Shown here piece by piece: positions 1 through 6,771 of a stretch of 9,753 nucleotides of DNA. The translations under genes and the position numbers were made by a program. The stretch lies in the NCBI GenBank assembly GCA_955652265.1, contig CATPBD010000143.1, positions 1 to 9,753 of the forward strand, in the 5' to 3' direction. Numbering within the stretch: the stretch's first letter is position 1; the number at the start of each line of letters is the position of its first letter. Under the pieces are notes generated by a model. That model was not told where the DNA came from. It saw only the letters and a list, made by a program, of their open reading frames with translations, and made no database searches. Origin of the DNA: an uncultured Gemmatimonadaceae bacterium. GTDB taxonomy: Bacteria; Gemmatimonadota; Gemmatimonadetes; Gemmatimonadales; Gemmatimonadaceae.

Positions 1-12
1 ATACACGTCCAT
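1..12 (-). CDS. Possible start of a minus-strand gene running off the window edge
   Basis: On the minus strand an ATG at 12-10 is preceded by a full GGAGGT Shine-Dalgarno sequence (complement of 16-21), with four bases between GGAGG and the ATG. The frame then leaves the window after four codons (Met-Asp-Val-Tyr). It lies downstream of ispH in the same direction. Only four codons are visible, so no product can be named. The call rests on the ribosome binding site alone and could be chance. Confidence 0.3.
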
Positions 13-60
13 TCAACCTCCACGGGTTTAGAGTCCCTTGCTACCATATGTACGGTACCC

Positions 61-96
61 CAAAACAGTAGTTTCGAGCCGCTTCAAGAAACTACT
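61..96 (-). terminator. Hairpin with short T run, candidate ispH terminator
   Basis: A perfect 9-bp inverted repeat (agtagtttc at 67-75, gaaactact at 88-96) encloses a 12-nt loop. Read on the minus strand, the stem is followed at 66-61 by gTTTTg. It sits about 70 nt after the ispH stop codon, on the correct strand. The stem is AT-rich and the T run is only four long, so it would be a weak intrinsic terminator, or possibly only a chance repeat. Confidence 0.35.
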
Positions 97-164
97 ACCG
101 GGACCGAAACCCTCCAATAGTAAGACGATGTCCGAGGCCGAACTGGTACAACCGGAACCGCTGT

Positions 165-1382
165 TTATCGGATCGCTTTCGGGTCGATTCCCCTAGTAGC
201 GAAAATCCGGCCAACAGCCTCGCCAATCTTATTATTGGGGGTGCTGGCTCCCGCCGTGACCCCAACCCGGACAGGAGTTGTTTCAGGCAGCCAGGTCGTC
301 GATTCGACCTCTTCCTTCGAGCCGAGTGGGCGGTGCCGGATCCGGCCGGAAGCGGGATCGATGTCGTCGGCGTCCTCGACGTGAAACGTGCGGACAGTTT
401 CAGAACAGAGAGCCGCCAGCGAAAGGGTATTGCTGGAGTTGTAGCCGCCGATGACGACCATCACATCGAGCGGCTCCTTCAGCAGCTCCACGACTGCGTC
501 CTGACGCTCCTGCGTGGCGCTACAAATCGTATCGAACGTACGAAAGTTTTCCCTCGCGTATTCCTCCCCATGCGCGCGCGCCATCGACTTGCCGATCAAC
601 GCTCCGATTGCGAGTGATTCACCGGCGAGCATGGTCGTCTGATTCGCCACGCCAATGCGCCCGAGATCTCGCGTCGGGTCGAAGTTGGGAGAGGCCGCGC
701 GTGCGAAGCGCTCCATCAGAGCGTCGCCGCTCAGACGTCCCTCGATGAAATCGCACACGAGGTTGGCTTCTTCCATGTTACGGACGATGAAGTAATGGGC
801 TCCTTCATACTTCCCAGCCTGTGATGCCGTAGCGCGGGTTTCCTCATGATAGTACTTGCCGTGGATGAGGGACGTGAATCCGTCGCGCGCGTAGCTCTCG
901 ACACGCTTCCACACGTTGAGCACCGACCCGCAAGTGGTGTCGACCATGACGCAGCCGATCTGTCTCAGAATCTCGAAGTCCGTAATGGTGACTCCGAATG
1001 CCGGAAGTATCACCACATCCTCCGCCCTCACGCCGCTGAAATCGATGCGACCATCCTTTGGCATGAGGAAGGTGATCCCCATCGCCTGGAGTTTCGAGTT
1101 CACGTGCGGATTATGGATGATTTCTCCGGCCAGATAGATGGTACGATCGGGGAACTTCTTTCTGGCCTGATAAGCGTACTCTACCGCACGCTCGACCCCA
1201 TAACAGAACCCGAATTCCTTGGCCAAACGGATGGTTAAGCCACCAGCCGTCAGGGTATATTCCCTGGCCTGGAGCATATCGACGAGCTGGCCCGTGTAAT
1301 CGGAGGCCAGTTCGGACTGGATTTCGGATTTTAGCCCGAAACCCTTCCGAAAGTAGGTGCCTCCGGCAGTGCTGGCCTGCAT
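165..1382 (-). CDS. ispH: 4-hydroxy-3-methylbut-2-enyl diphosphate reductase (IspH/LytB), long cyanobacterial/plastid type
   Basis: IspH is the cytosolic [4Fe-4S] enzyme that reduces HMBPP to IPP and DMAPP in the last MEP-pathway step. Counting from the longest frame (TTG at 1490), the three cluster cysteines are Cys96 (GFCYGVERAV), Cys187 (DTTCG) and Cys323 (TICSATQERQDA). Also visible are EIIHNP near 123-128, HGKYYHEET with His215 and Glu217, and the family motifs GGYNSSNT and VGVTAGASTP. Sequences such as IRLAKEFGFCYGVERAV and GVANQTTML match the roughly 400-residue cyanobacterial/plant subfamily rather than the shorter E. coli form of about 316 residues. The ATG at 1382 gives 405 residues, the usual subfamily length, and GGA lies 3 nt upstream. 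Alternative starts are ATG 1445 (426 aa) and TTG 1490 (441 aa). The extra N-terminus would be unrelated to the family, and TTG 1490 leaves only 6 bp to the divergent gene. Identity is very secure; the start is not. Confidence 0.96.
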   Translation of the reverse strand: MQASTAGGTYFRKGFGLKSEIQSELASDYTGQLVDMLQAREYTLTAGGLTIRLAKEFGFCYGVERAVEYAYQARKKFPDRTIYLAGEIIHNPHVNSKLQAMGITFLMPKDGRIDFSGVRAEDVVILPAFGVTITDFEILRQIGCVMVDTTCGSVLNVWKRVESYARDGFTSLIHGKYYHEETRATASQAGKYEGAHYFIVRNMEEANLVCDFIEGRLSGDALMERFARAASPNFDPTRDLGRIGVANQTTMLAGESLAIGALIGKSMARAHGEEYARENFRTFDTICSATQERQDAVVELLKEPLDVMVVIGGYNSSNTLSLAALCSETVRTFHVEDADDIDPASGRIRHRPLGSKEEVESTTWLPETTPVRVGVTAGASTPNNKIGEAVGRIFATRGIDPKAIR

Positions 1383-1450
1383 ATTTCCAGTAGGTGTACC
1401 GCCCGCTTCGGGCGTGATCTTTACCGACGCATCAGTGTCAGCCATACCCT

Positions 1451-1478
1451 CTGAATCTAGTAGTGACCTGCCGATAAT
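1451..1478 (+). promoter_or_regulatory. Possible promoter for the LD-carboxypeptidase gene
   Basis: In the short divergent region a -10-like GATAAT (1473-1478) follows a poor -35-like CTGAAT (1451-1456) with a 16-bp spacer. Transcription would begin about 12 nt before the ATG at 1497, which has no Shine-Dalgarno sequence. The -10 matches the consensus at five of six positions and the -35 at only three, so this is tentative. Confidence 0.3.
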
Positions 1479-1496
1479 GCGCTTCGACAAACGACG

Positions 1497-2528
1497 ATGA
1501 GCGAGTCACTCGGAGCGTACCCCGCAGAGCAATCGATGGCGCCGATAGACAGCGCGCCATCAATCTCCTTTATATCACCGGCGGCCTCGCCATCCCTGCT
1601 CCGGCCGCCTCCGCTGTCGAAGGGAGACACGATTGGAGTCGTCGCCCCTTCCTACGCCCCGCACGGCGGCTCGCTCCGTCGCGGCGTACAGGCGATGGAA
1701 AACGCCGGTTACAAAGTCGTCCTCGAGCCCGAGATCGAGCGGTTCCGTCGCTTCCACCAGAACGAAGACAGGAAACGTGCGGAAAACCTGATGGCCATCT
1801 GGAGAGACCCTGAGGTCAAGGCCGTGATCTGCGGGACCGGCGGCTACGGCGCAGTGAGGATTCTCCCCTACCTGGACGCGGACCTTTTTCGCCGCCACCC
1901 GAAAGCATTTGTCGGCTACTCCGACATCACAGCTTTGCATCTCTGGATGATGCGCCGCGCCGGATTGAGAGTTTTTCACGGCCCAACGCTCGACGATCTC
2001 GCGCCGGCTGGAGTTGATCCAACGCTGTTGTCGCTCCTGGCTGCGCTCACAACACCTCGGCCGGACGCAAATCTGGGTCGTGAGATTGCCCGCGCCGTCC
2101 GGCCAGGAAGGGCGGTGGGTCGGCTCACCGGAGGAAACTTGTCGCTGGTGCAGCAGACGATCGGCACTCCCTACGAGATCGACACCCGCGACGCGATTCT
2201 TTTCCTCGAAGAGATACACGATCCGATGTCGGTCGCGGATGAGCGGCTGCTGCACCTTCGCGCCGCCGGGTTGCTACGCCACGTGCGCGGAATTGTGTTC
2301 GGACACCTCTCGCTCGACCGCTCGGAGGAAGACGAGTTCGAGGATTTCCTGCTCGACCTCGTGTCGGATCTCGATGTTCCGATCCTGATGGATTTCCCGG
2401 CGGGGCACGAGATACCGAATCTCACTCTGCCGCTCGGCACCGAGATGGAGCTCGTAACGGATGACGTTACTGGGTGGCTCTCTTATCGAGAGGACGCCCT
2501 CTGTCACCCGAGATTGAGTCTGGTCTAG
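1497..2528 (+). CDS. LD-carboxypeptidase, peptidase family S66 (LdcA-like)
   Basis: Family S66 enzymes remove the terminal D-alanine from murein tetrapeptides in cytosolic peptidoglycan recycling. Some members of the fold act instead on microcin C-type peptides. The catalytic Ser-Glu-His triad is visible: Ser142 in GYSD, Glu238 in LFLEEIHDP and His304 in GHEIPNLTLPLG. Supporting motifs are KGDTIGVVAPS (42-52), GTGGYGAVRILPYLD (113-127) and GRLTGGNLSLV (208-218). The protein has 343 residues, whereas the family is usually near 300-310. The excess is a Pro/Ser-rich N-terminus of about 38 residues that does not look like a clear signal peptide. An internal ATG at 1536 would give 330 residues; neither start has a good Shine-Dalgarno sequence. 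ATG 1497 was kept because a -10-like box lies just upstream. The gene diverges from ispH and converges on gmhA with 30 bp between stops. Family assignment is firm; substrate is inferred. Confidence 0.93.
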   Translation: MSESLGAYPAEQSMAPIDSAPSISFISPAASPSLLRPPPLSKGDTIGVVAPSYAPHGGSLRRGVQAMENAGYKVVLEPEIERFRRFHQNEDRKRAENLMAIWRDPEVKAVICGTGGYGAVRILPYLDADLFRRHPKAFVGYSDITALHLWMMRRAGLRVFHGPTLDDLAPAGVDPTLLSLLAALTTPRPDANLGREIARAVRPGRAVGRLTGGNLSLVQQTIGTPYEIDTRDAILFLEEIHDPMSVADERLLHLRAAGLLRHVRGIVFGHLSLDRSEEDEFEDFLLDLVSDLDVPILMDFPAGHEIPNLTLPLGTEMELVTDDVTGWLSYREDALCHPRLSLV

Positions 2529-2558
2529 ACAAGAGAACTACAACCTCGGCGCGAGTGT

Positions 2559-3137
2559 CTACAGCGACCCTTCCGCGATTGCGGCATCGATGGCCTTGCA
2601 CCAGACGTGGAGCAACATCAGGTGAACTTCCTGGATGTATGCTCCGACTTCGCTCGGAACCGCCACGACGTGGTCCGCGTCTGCGCCCTCCAGCCCATTC
2701 GTACCACACAACGCAATCGTGGTCGCGTTCTGCTCCCGCGCCGCCTTGAGACCACGCAATACGTTCTCGGATCTGCCGCTTGTCGTGATTCCGACCACGG
2801 CGTCGCCGCGCGTCGCGAGACCTTGTACCTGCCGCTCGAACAGTGCCGCATAACCGAAGTCGTTGGCGATGCACGTCACGACTCCAGCATCACCCACCAG
2901 TGACACGGCGGGGAGGGGACGTCGCGTTTCCTTGAATCTTCCAATCAGCTCTTCGACCAGGTGGCTCGCCTGAGTGGCGCTTCCACCGTTACCGAAAGCG
3001 AGAATCTTGCCGCCTCTGCCAATGCACGAAATCAGCGCTTCAGTCACCGCGTCTGAGGCTGGCTGGAGTGAAGCAATGCAATCGTCAATGACCTTCTGAT
3101 GCTCGCGGAAGTGCGTTGCGAAATGTTGTGCTGGCAT
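2559..3137 (-). CDS. gmhA: Phosphoheptose isomerase-like SIS-domain protein (GmhA family)
   Basis: GmhA converts sedoheptulose 7-phosphate to D-glycero-D-manno-heptose 7-phosphate, the first step to ADP-heptose or GDP-heptose for lipopolysaccharide or surface glycans. The 192-residue length is typical. A single SIS domain carries the phosphate-binding loop FGNGGSATQ (48-56) and the second loop GITTSGRSENVLRGL (116-130). Glu63 (in VEELIGRF) and His177 (in VHLMLLHVW) align with the catalytic Glu and His of known GmhA. His59, Glu63, Gln169 and His177 keep the 4-residue and 8-residue spacings of the zinc ligands known in Burkholderia GmhA. The related replication protein DiaA also has this fold, but the retained catalytic and metal pattern favours an isomerase. 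No other heptose gene is nearby. The ATG at 3137 has no Shine-Dalgarno sequence but lies 6 nt after a perfect -10 box. Confidence 0.88.
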   Translation of the reverse strand: MPAQHFATHFREHQKVIDDCIASLQPASDAVTEALISCIGRGGKILAFGNGGSATQASHLVEELIGRFKETRRPLPAVSLVGDAGVVTCIANDFGYAALFERQVQGLATRGDAVVGITTSGRSENVLRGLKAAREQNATTIALCGTNGLEGADADHVVAVPSEVGAYIQEVHLMLLHVWCKAIDAAIAEGSL

Positions 3138-3143
3138 GCGCGG

Positions 3144-3149
3144 ATTATA
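3144..3149 (-). promoter_or_regulatory. TATAAT -10 box of a probably leaderless gmhA transcript
   Basis: On the minus strand a perfect TATAAT is followed by six bases and then the gmhA ATG (3137-3135). Transcription usually begins about 7 nt after the -10 box, so the mRNA would start at or within a base or two of the start codon. There is no Shine-Dalgarno sequence, which fits leaderless translation. No convincing -35 hexamer is visible at 16-18 bp upstream. The 47-bp gap after the helicase gene leaves room for this separate promoter. Confidence 0.6.
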
Positions 3150-3184
3150 CGAGTACGGACAGTCGACGCCAGTGGTAGAGTGAT

Positions 3185-5908
3185 TCAGCGGCCGCGACGA
3201 CGTCTTCTTAAATCCGACCGCCCGCGTGGTCCGCCGCGCCCGCGCCCGGCGTTTCCGTGGCCGCGCTTGTGTCGCCGGAATTCGCTCGCGATCTGTCTTA
3301 CCTCCCGCTCGGCGCTGGACAACATGGCGCGATCGTCGGCGGACTCCTCTACCTCGTCAGGTGACCACGGCTGGGCGAGGCGCTCCTTCAGATCCTCGAG
3401 GCTGTCTGATCGGACCGCACCGCGCTGACCACGCAAAACGACGAATCGGATCGGACGATCGAGCTCGGGTATCTCTTGTTCCGTCAGGGTACGAGCGATC
3501 TTCTCGGGCAAGCGGAGCCGCGCGACGCCGACGCGTTTGCCATCGCGTTCCTCGACGTCGTAATCGATCTCCACGTCGCGGTCACGGATCGCGACGTGAC
3601 TTGGTAGCTGCTCGAGACGACCGCGAGCCTCGCGCGAGACGAACCGGTCGCTGCCGATGTTCAGGTGCGCCGACTTGAACTCATCGACCGAATTGACGTC
3701 TCTGAGCTGTTCTTCGTACAAGGCGGTAAGCTCGGCAAGGCCGAGGCGCTTTGTTTCACCACCTGAGCGCTTGTACGCTTCGCGTATCTGCTCGATCACG
3801 TCGCGATTTTTCTTCACCGCGAAGTGCCGCGCTTCCCCTCGGGCCAACGCTTCCGCCAGCAAGTGGCGCGCTTCGGCGGCGAGCTCGGTTGGAAATTCTT
3901 CGACGGTCTCGGTCTCGCTCTCCAGCTCGAAGCCGAAGTACTCGAGCGACCGCTTGAGCACGAGCGAACCGTGTTTCCGGTGTGGATCGTATATCAGCTC
4001 GACTTTGCCGCGTGTCGCGTACCGGCGAATCAGCTCCATTGGGATCTGGGTTCCTTCGATCGCCGCGCGTGGAATTCCGGAGCGGTCGGCGAAGTATCGA
4101 AGGTCGCCGGCGATGGCACCCCAGCTTCCGCAGACGCTGGTCTTGGACACCCGTGCCTCAGTTCCGTCGGCTGTCTGCTCGTCGATGATGAGGTCGAAGG
4201 GCATGTACTGCGCGAGCAGCTCGGTGAACTTACGATAGATGTGATCTCGGGCGTTCACCATTCGCGTCGGGAGCTCCATGCCGAGGCTCCGGTAGATGCT
4301 CGCCGTCGCGAGCGCCGCGTCTTCGATCGCCTTGACGAGGACTCCCCGCTGCTCGGCCCACGTTTCGATGCTCTCGTCGAAGAGATGTCGCGCCAGACCG
4401 TACACTTCGCCGACATAGCCGCAATGCGAAAAAGCCTCGGCGTAGAGATTGTAGGCAGTGAGATGATCGCTTCCCGGAACTGTCACGCCCGACAGATCGC
4501 GTTCCTCCCGCGTCATTCGGTGAAGCGACTCGATCGAGCTCATCACTGCCAGGTAAGGAACGAGCTCATCGTCCGCGTTGACGAGCAGCTCCGCCCATGG
4601 CCGGTCCACGGGCATCGCTTCGACGGCCTTGCCATAGCGGGACAGCCGTCCATTCTCGATGATTCCGCGCTGCTCGAGCAGCGTCACCGCTTTTCGATAA
4701 GCGACGCGGTCGAGTGGCACCGGCAGCTCCAGTTGATCGGCGGCGACTCCGAGGTCGGCGCACGTCATCGCGACCCGTTCTGAATCGCCGGCAAGTTGAA
4801 ACTCGGGCGCTGTGGGCCTGAGCGCGTTGAACTGGATGTCGCGATCCGAAAGAATGAAAACTCTGCCGCCGGCTACGCGGCCATGGACGCGACCTGCCAT
4901 TTGCAGAATCTCGTTCGCACCAAGATGCAGCTTGGTGAGAACGTTCTTCCCACGCTCGATGATGTTGCTGAAACGCGTATCGTCGATTACGACCGTGTCG
5001 AGCCCTTGCACGTTGAGCGCACTTTGCCCCGCCGCAGTCATGGCGAGAAAGTAGGGCTTCTTTTCCTCACCTTCGAGGAAGGGACGAATTACGCGGATCG
5101 GCTCGCCGCCGTGATAGAACGCGCTGTTGATTCTCTGAAATCGGTCGCTCACCAGCTCTGCGGCCTGCTCGACTCCGGCGCGGGTGGGCAGGAACATTCC
5201 GACGCCGCGGCGCTCTTTCACGACCTGCTGCAGGAAGCGATCGTCGAGAAAGGTCAGAGGGTCCTTGCGCACGATCTTCACATCGGCCGCTTTCGATGGA
5301 TCGAACGCGGAGGTCTCGAGCACCGCCGCCGCGTTGAGATAGCGAGCATAAAAAGTCGGGTCGACGGTCGCGGAGAGCCAAATGAACCGGCACCCGACCC
5401 TCTTTCCCAGTGCGAGACAAAGCTCGAGCTCCGCTGATGTCTGATGAATCTCGTCGACCACGAGCGTGTCGGTCGGCAGAATGTCTCCGTCCTGAAACCA
5501 GCGACGAGCGATTCCAGTCGTCACCACGATCACGTTCCAGCTTGGCGTCTCCGGTGTCGCCTCGCGCTCGCGGTTCACGACACCCACTCTGAGCGTATCG
5601 GTTTCCAGAATAGTCTCGGCCATCGGACGAATCGAGAGTGTCTTACCGGTTCCAGTTCCGGCTACGATTCCGAAGCCCTTGCCCGCGGCAGCAAGCTCGC
5701 GGATCTCCGGGCCGTGCTGTTTTTCGAGGATTGTCGGAATCCGCAGGCCGAGCGCGAGCTCGATCGTCTCGCATGCAGCTCTGGTGGGCGCAATGACAAT
5801 GAGCCGTCCGGTCGGAGGCTCGGCCGCGACGAACGCGGAGTGGTCCGGCGGAAGATATCTATCGGTTACGGTTCGCTGCATTCGCCATGGAAGGTGCACA
5901 GATCGCAC
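3185..5908 (-). CDS. DEAH/DEIH-box ATP-dependent helicase, HrpA/HrpB-like, with Arg/Gly-rich tail
   Basis: This is a 907-residue superfamily 2 helicase, probably acting on RNA in the cytosol. Motif I is AGTGTGKT (83-90), motif II is DEIH (152-155), motif III is SAT (179-181). Motif IV-like sequence is GMFLPTRAG (237-245), motif V-like is TAAGQSALNVQGLDTVVIDD (291-310), and motif VI is QMAGRVHGR (336-344). A winged-helix/HA2-like stretch (about 403-445) follows, including LSRYGKAVEAMPVDRPWAELL. Residues 768-803 (SHVAIRDRDVEIDYDVEERD and on) resemble the beta-rich C-terminal part of HrpA-type proteins. The last 31 residues are rich in Arg and Gly, typical of nonspecific RNA binding. HrpA is about 1300 and HrpB about 800 residues, so this is a distinct subfamily. 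A motif Ia-like PTR segment (36-54) precedes motif I, which is unusual. The start is GTG 5908, or ATG 5881 (898 aa); neither has a Shine-Dalgarno sequence. The substrate is not known. Confidence 0.9.
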   Translation of the reverse strand: MRSVHLPWRMQRTVTDRYLPPDHSAFVAAEPPTGRLIVIAPTRAACETIELALGLRIPTILEKQHGPEIRELAAAGKGFGIVAGTGTGKTLSIRPMAETILETDTLRVGVVNREREATPETPSWNVIVVTTGIARRWFQDGDILPTDTLVVDEIHQTSAELELCLALGKRVGCRFIWLSATVDPTFYARYLNAAAVLETSAFDPSKAADVKIVRKDPLTFLDDRFLQQVVKERRGVGMFLPTRAGVEQAAELVSDRFQRINSAFYHGGEPIRVIRPFLEGEEKKPYFLAMTAAGQSALNVQGLDTVVIDDTRFSNIIERGKNVLTKLHLGANEILQMAGRVHGRVAGGRVFILSDRDIQFNALRPTAPEFQLAGDSERVAMTCADLGVAADQLELPVPLDRVAYRKAVTLLEQRGIIENGRLSRYGKAVEAMPVDRPWAELLVNADDELVPYLAVMSSIESLHRMTREERDLSGVTVPGSDHLTAYNLYAEAFSHCGYVGEVYGLARHLFDESIETWAEQRGVLVKAIEDAALATASIYRSLGMELPTRMVNARDHIYRKFTELLAQYMPFDLIIDEQTADGTEARVSKTSVCGSWGAIAGDLRYFADRSGIPRAAIEGTQIPMELIRRYATRGKVELIYDPHRKHGSLVLKRSLEYFGFELESETETVEEFPTELAAEARHLLAEALARGEARHFAVKKNRDVIEQIREAYKRSGGETKRLGLAELTALYEEQLRDVNSVDEFKSAHLNIGSDRFVSREARGRLEQLPSHVAIRDRDVEIDYDVEERDGKRVGVARLRLPEKIARTLTEQEIPELDRPIRFVVLRGQRGAVRSDSLEDLKERLAQPWSPDEVEESADDRAMLSSAEREVRQIASEFRRHKRGHGNAGRGRGGPRGRSDLRRRRRGR

Positions 5909-5913
5909 CGGAT

Positions 5914-5954
5914 GCGAAACGGCCCCGGGGACCTGGGTCGCCGGGGCCGTTCGC
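5914..5954 (-). terminator. Strong GC-rich hairpin, terminator of the secreted-protein operon
   Basis: Arms at 5914-5928 and 5941-5954 pair over 14 bp with one bulged base, built around ggccccgg/ccggggcc. The loop itself holds a short gacc/ggtc pair. On the minus strand the stem follows the stop codon at 5971 by 17 nt, and the 3' arm runs into gTTTcgc, a very short T tract. Its position just after one gene and before the helicase start fits transcription termination. The weak T run leaves some doubt about efficiency. Confidence 0.6.
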
Positions 5955-5970
5955 TATGCCTTCAGGACAC

Positions 5971-6771
5971 TTAGTTTCCGTGACCGTTGTCGTGCTTGTC
6001 GTTCTTCTTCGAGTCCTTTTCCTGTTGTTTCTGCTGCTTCTGCCATTGCTTATCCTGCTGCTTCTGCTGCTTCTGCTGCTTCTGCATTTCCTTGTCGCTC
6101 TGACCGTTTCCACCGCCGTTGTTGTAGGTGGCGTTGTTGTACGTGCCGTTGTTGTAGGTCCCGTTGTTGTAGCTCTGGTCGTTATTGCGACCGTTGTTGT
6201 TGCGACGGTTATTGTTCCTGCCATTGTTGCGGACAACGCGACTATTGAGAATCGTAAAGCCGCCGTTGGAGTTGCGGCGGGCGTGCTGGATGATCACGTT
6301 CCCGTTGTTGTCGCGGGTTTGGCGCTCGTAAACGCGGCTGCCACTTCCATCACGACCTACCTGGTACCACCCACCAGCCACCCGACTGTTGCGGTCGTCG
6401 CAGTTCGCAGTGCTGTTGGCGGAGCGGCCGAAGATGATGTCCCCGACGCTATTGGTCGATTGGCTGTAGTTGCAATCGTTGTAGCTGCCGTTGTAGCTGC
6501 CGTTCACAGTGTTGGTGCTGTTCACCGTGTTGGTGCTGATAATGCTCATGTTGCCGTTGACATCACGGCGCGCGCGCTGCACCACGATGTTGCCGTAGCT
6601 GTCCCGTGTGCGACGCTCATAAATCTGGTTGCCGTTTCCATCGCGGCCGACCAGGGTCCACGATCCGTTCACCGTCCCCTGGCTACTGGGAATGCGGCTC
6701 AGGATCTGAGCGTTCAACGGCGCTGTCGAGGCGAGGGCCGCGAGTGCCAGTGTGATCGCTAATACTTTCAT
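5971..6771 (-). CDS. Secreted Asn/Gly-rich protein with two 43-residue repeats and a Lys/Gln-rich tail
   Basis: I do not recognise this family. The 266-residue protein begins with a Sec signal peptide (MKVLAITLALAALASTAPLNAQ, cleavage probably after Ala21). Two related modules at residues 38-80 and 135-177 share W..VGRDG.G...YER.TRD..GN...Q.ARR..NG, about 22 of 43 positions identical. The linker between them is Asn/Ser-rich with NTVNST and NGSY repeats and contains the only mature cysteines, Cys100 and Cys124, which may form a disulfide. Residues about 181-223 are Asn/Gly/Arg-rich with YNNGT-type pentapeptides. Residues 229-250 are KQQ-type repeats that probably form a polar helix, and the end is charged (Asp, Lys, His). 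A strong GGAGGA Shine-Dalgarno lies 7 nt before the ATG. The start overlaps the preceding gene's stop as ATGA, so translation is probably coupled. An exported or surface structural role is plausible but unproven. Confidence 0.85.
   Translation of the reverse strand: MKVLAITLALAALASTAPLNAQILSRIPSSQGTVNGSWTLVGRDGNGNQIYERRTRDSYGNIVVQRARRDVNGNMSIISTNTVNSTNTVNGSYNGSYNDCNYSQSTNSVGDIIFGRSANSTANCDDRNSRVAGGWYQVGRDGSGSRVYERQTRDNNGNVIIQHARRNSNGGFTILNSRVVRNNGRNNNRRNNNGRNNDQSYNNGTYNNGTYNNATYNNGGGNGQSDKEMQKQQKQQKQQDKQWQKQQKQQEKDSKKNDKHDNGHGN
6055..6081 (-). repeat. 9-bp tandem repeat coding KQQ
   Basis: Three perfect copies of ctgctgctt (plus strand) encode Lys-Gln-Gln repeats near the C-terminus of the secreted repeat protein. 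Flanking sequence holds further imperfect copies. Such tracts can change length by slipped-strand replication. Confidence 0.85.
6118..6177 (-). repeat. 15-bp tandem repeat coding YNNGT-type pentapeptides
   Basis: Four imperfect 15-bp units, each starting gttgttgta on the plus strand, lie at 6118, 6133, 6148 and 6163. They encode Tyr-Asn-Asn-Gly/Ala-Thr units in the Asn/Gly-rich part of the secreted protein. Units differ only in their last six bases. Confidence 0.85.
6241..6660 (-). repeat. Pair of 43-residue coding modules (6532-6660 and 6241-6369)
   Basis: The two modules of the secreted protein start at Trp38 and Trp135 and are 97 residues apart. About half of the residues are identical, including VGRDG, YER, TRD, GN, Q.ARR and NG. 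They look like an old internal duplication, each perhaps a small beta-rich unit. The DNA has diverged well beyond recent copying. Confidence 0.8.
6502..6537 (-). repeat. 18-bp tandem duplication in the linker
   Basis: Two adjacent 18-bp units (6502-6519 and 6520-6537) differ at one base and encode NTVNST-type hexapeptides. Just to the left a 12-bp unit (gttgtagctgcc) is also doubled. These lie between the two large modules of the secreted protein. Confidence 0.8.

Noticed and set aside
1..120. Plus-strand open frame ending in TAG at 118-120
   Set aside because: Only 39 codons with no recognisable motif, and the composition does not look coding. A gene end here cannot be supported without upstream sequence.
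3824..4783. Long plus-strand frame (319 codons) inside the helicase gene
   Set aside because: It is antisense to a helicase with all core motifs. Long shadow frames are expected at this GC content, and no family features were seen.
5887..6762. Plus-strand 291-codon frame rich in Val/Leu/Ala
   Set aside because: It is the antisense of the Asn/Gln-rich repeat gene. Complementing AAC/CAG-type codons gives GTT/CTG, which produces a false hydrophobic protein.
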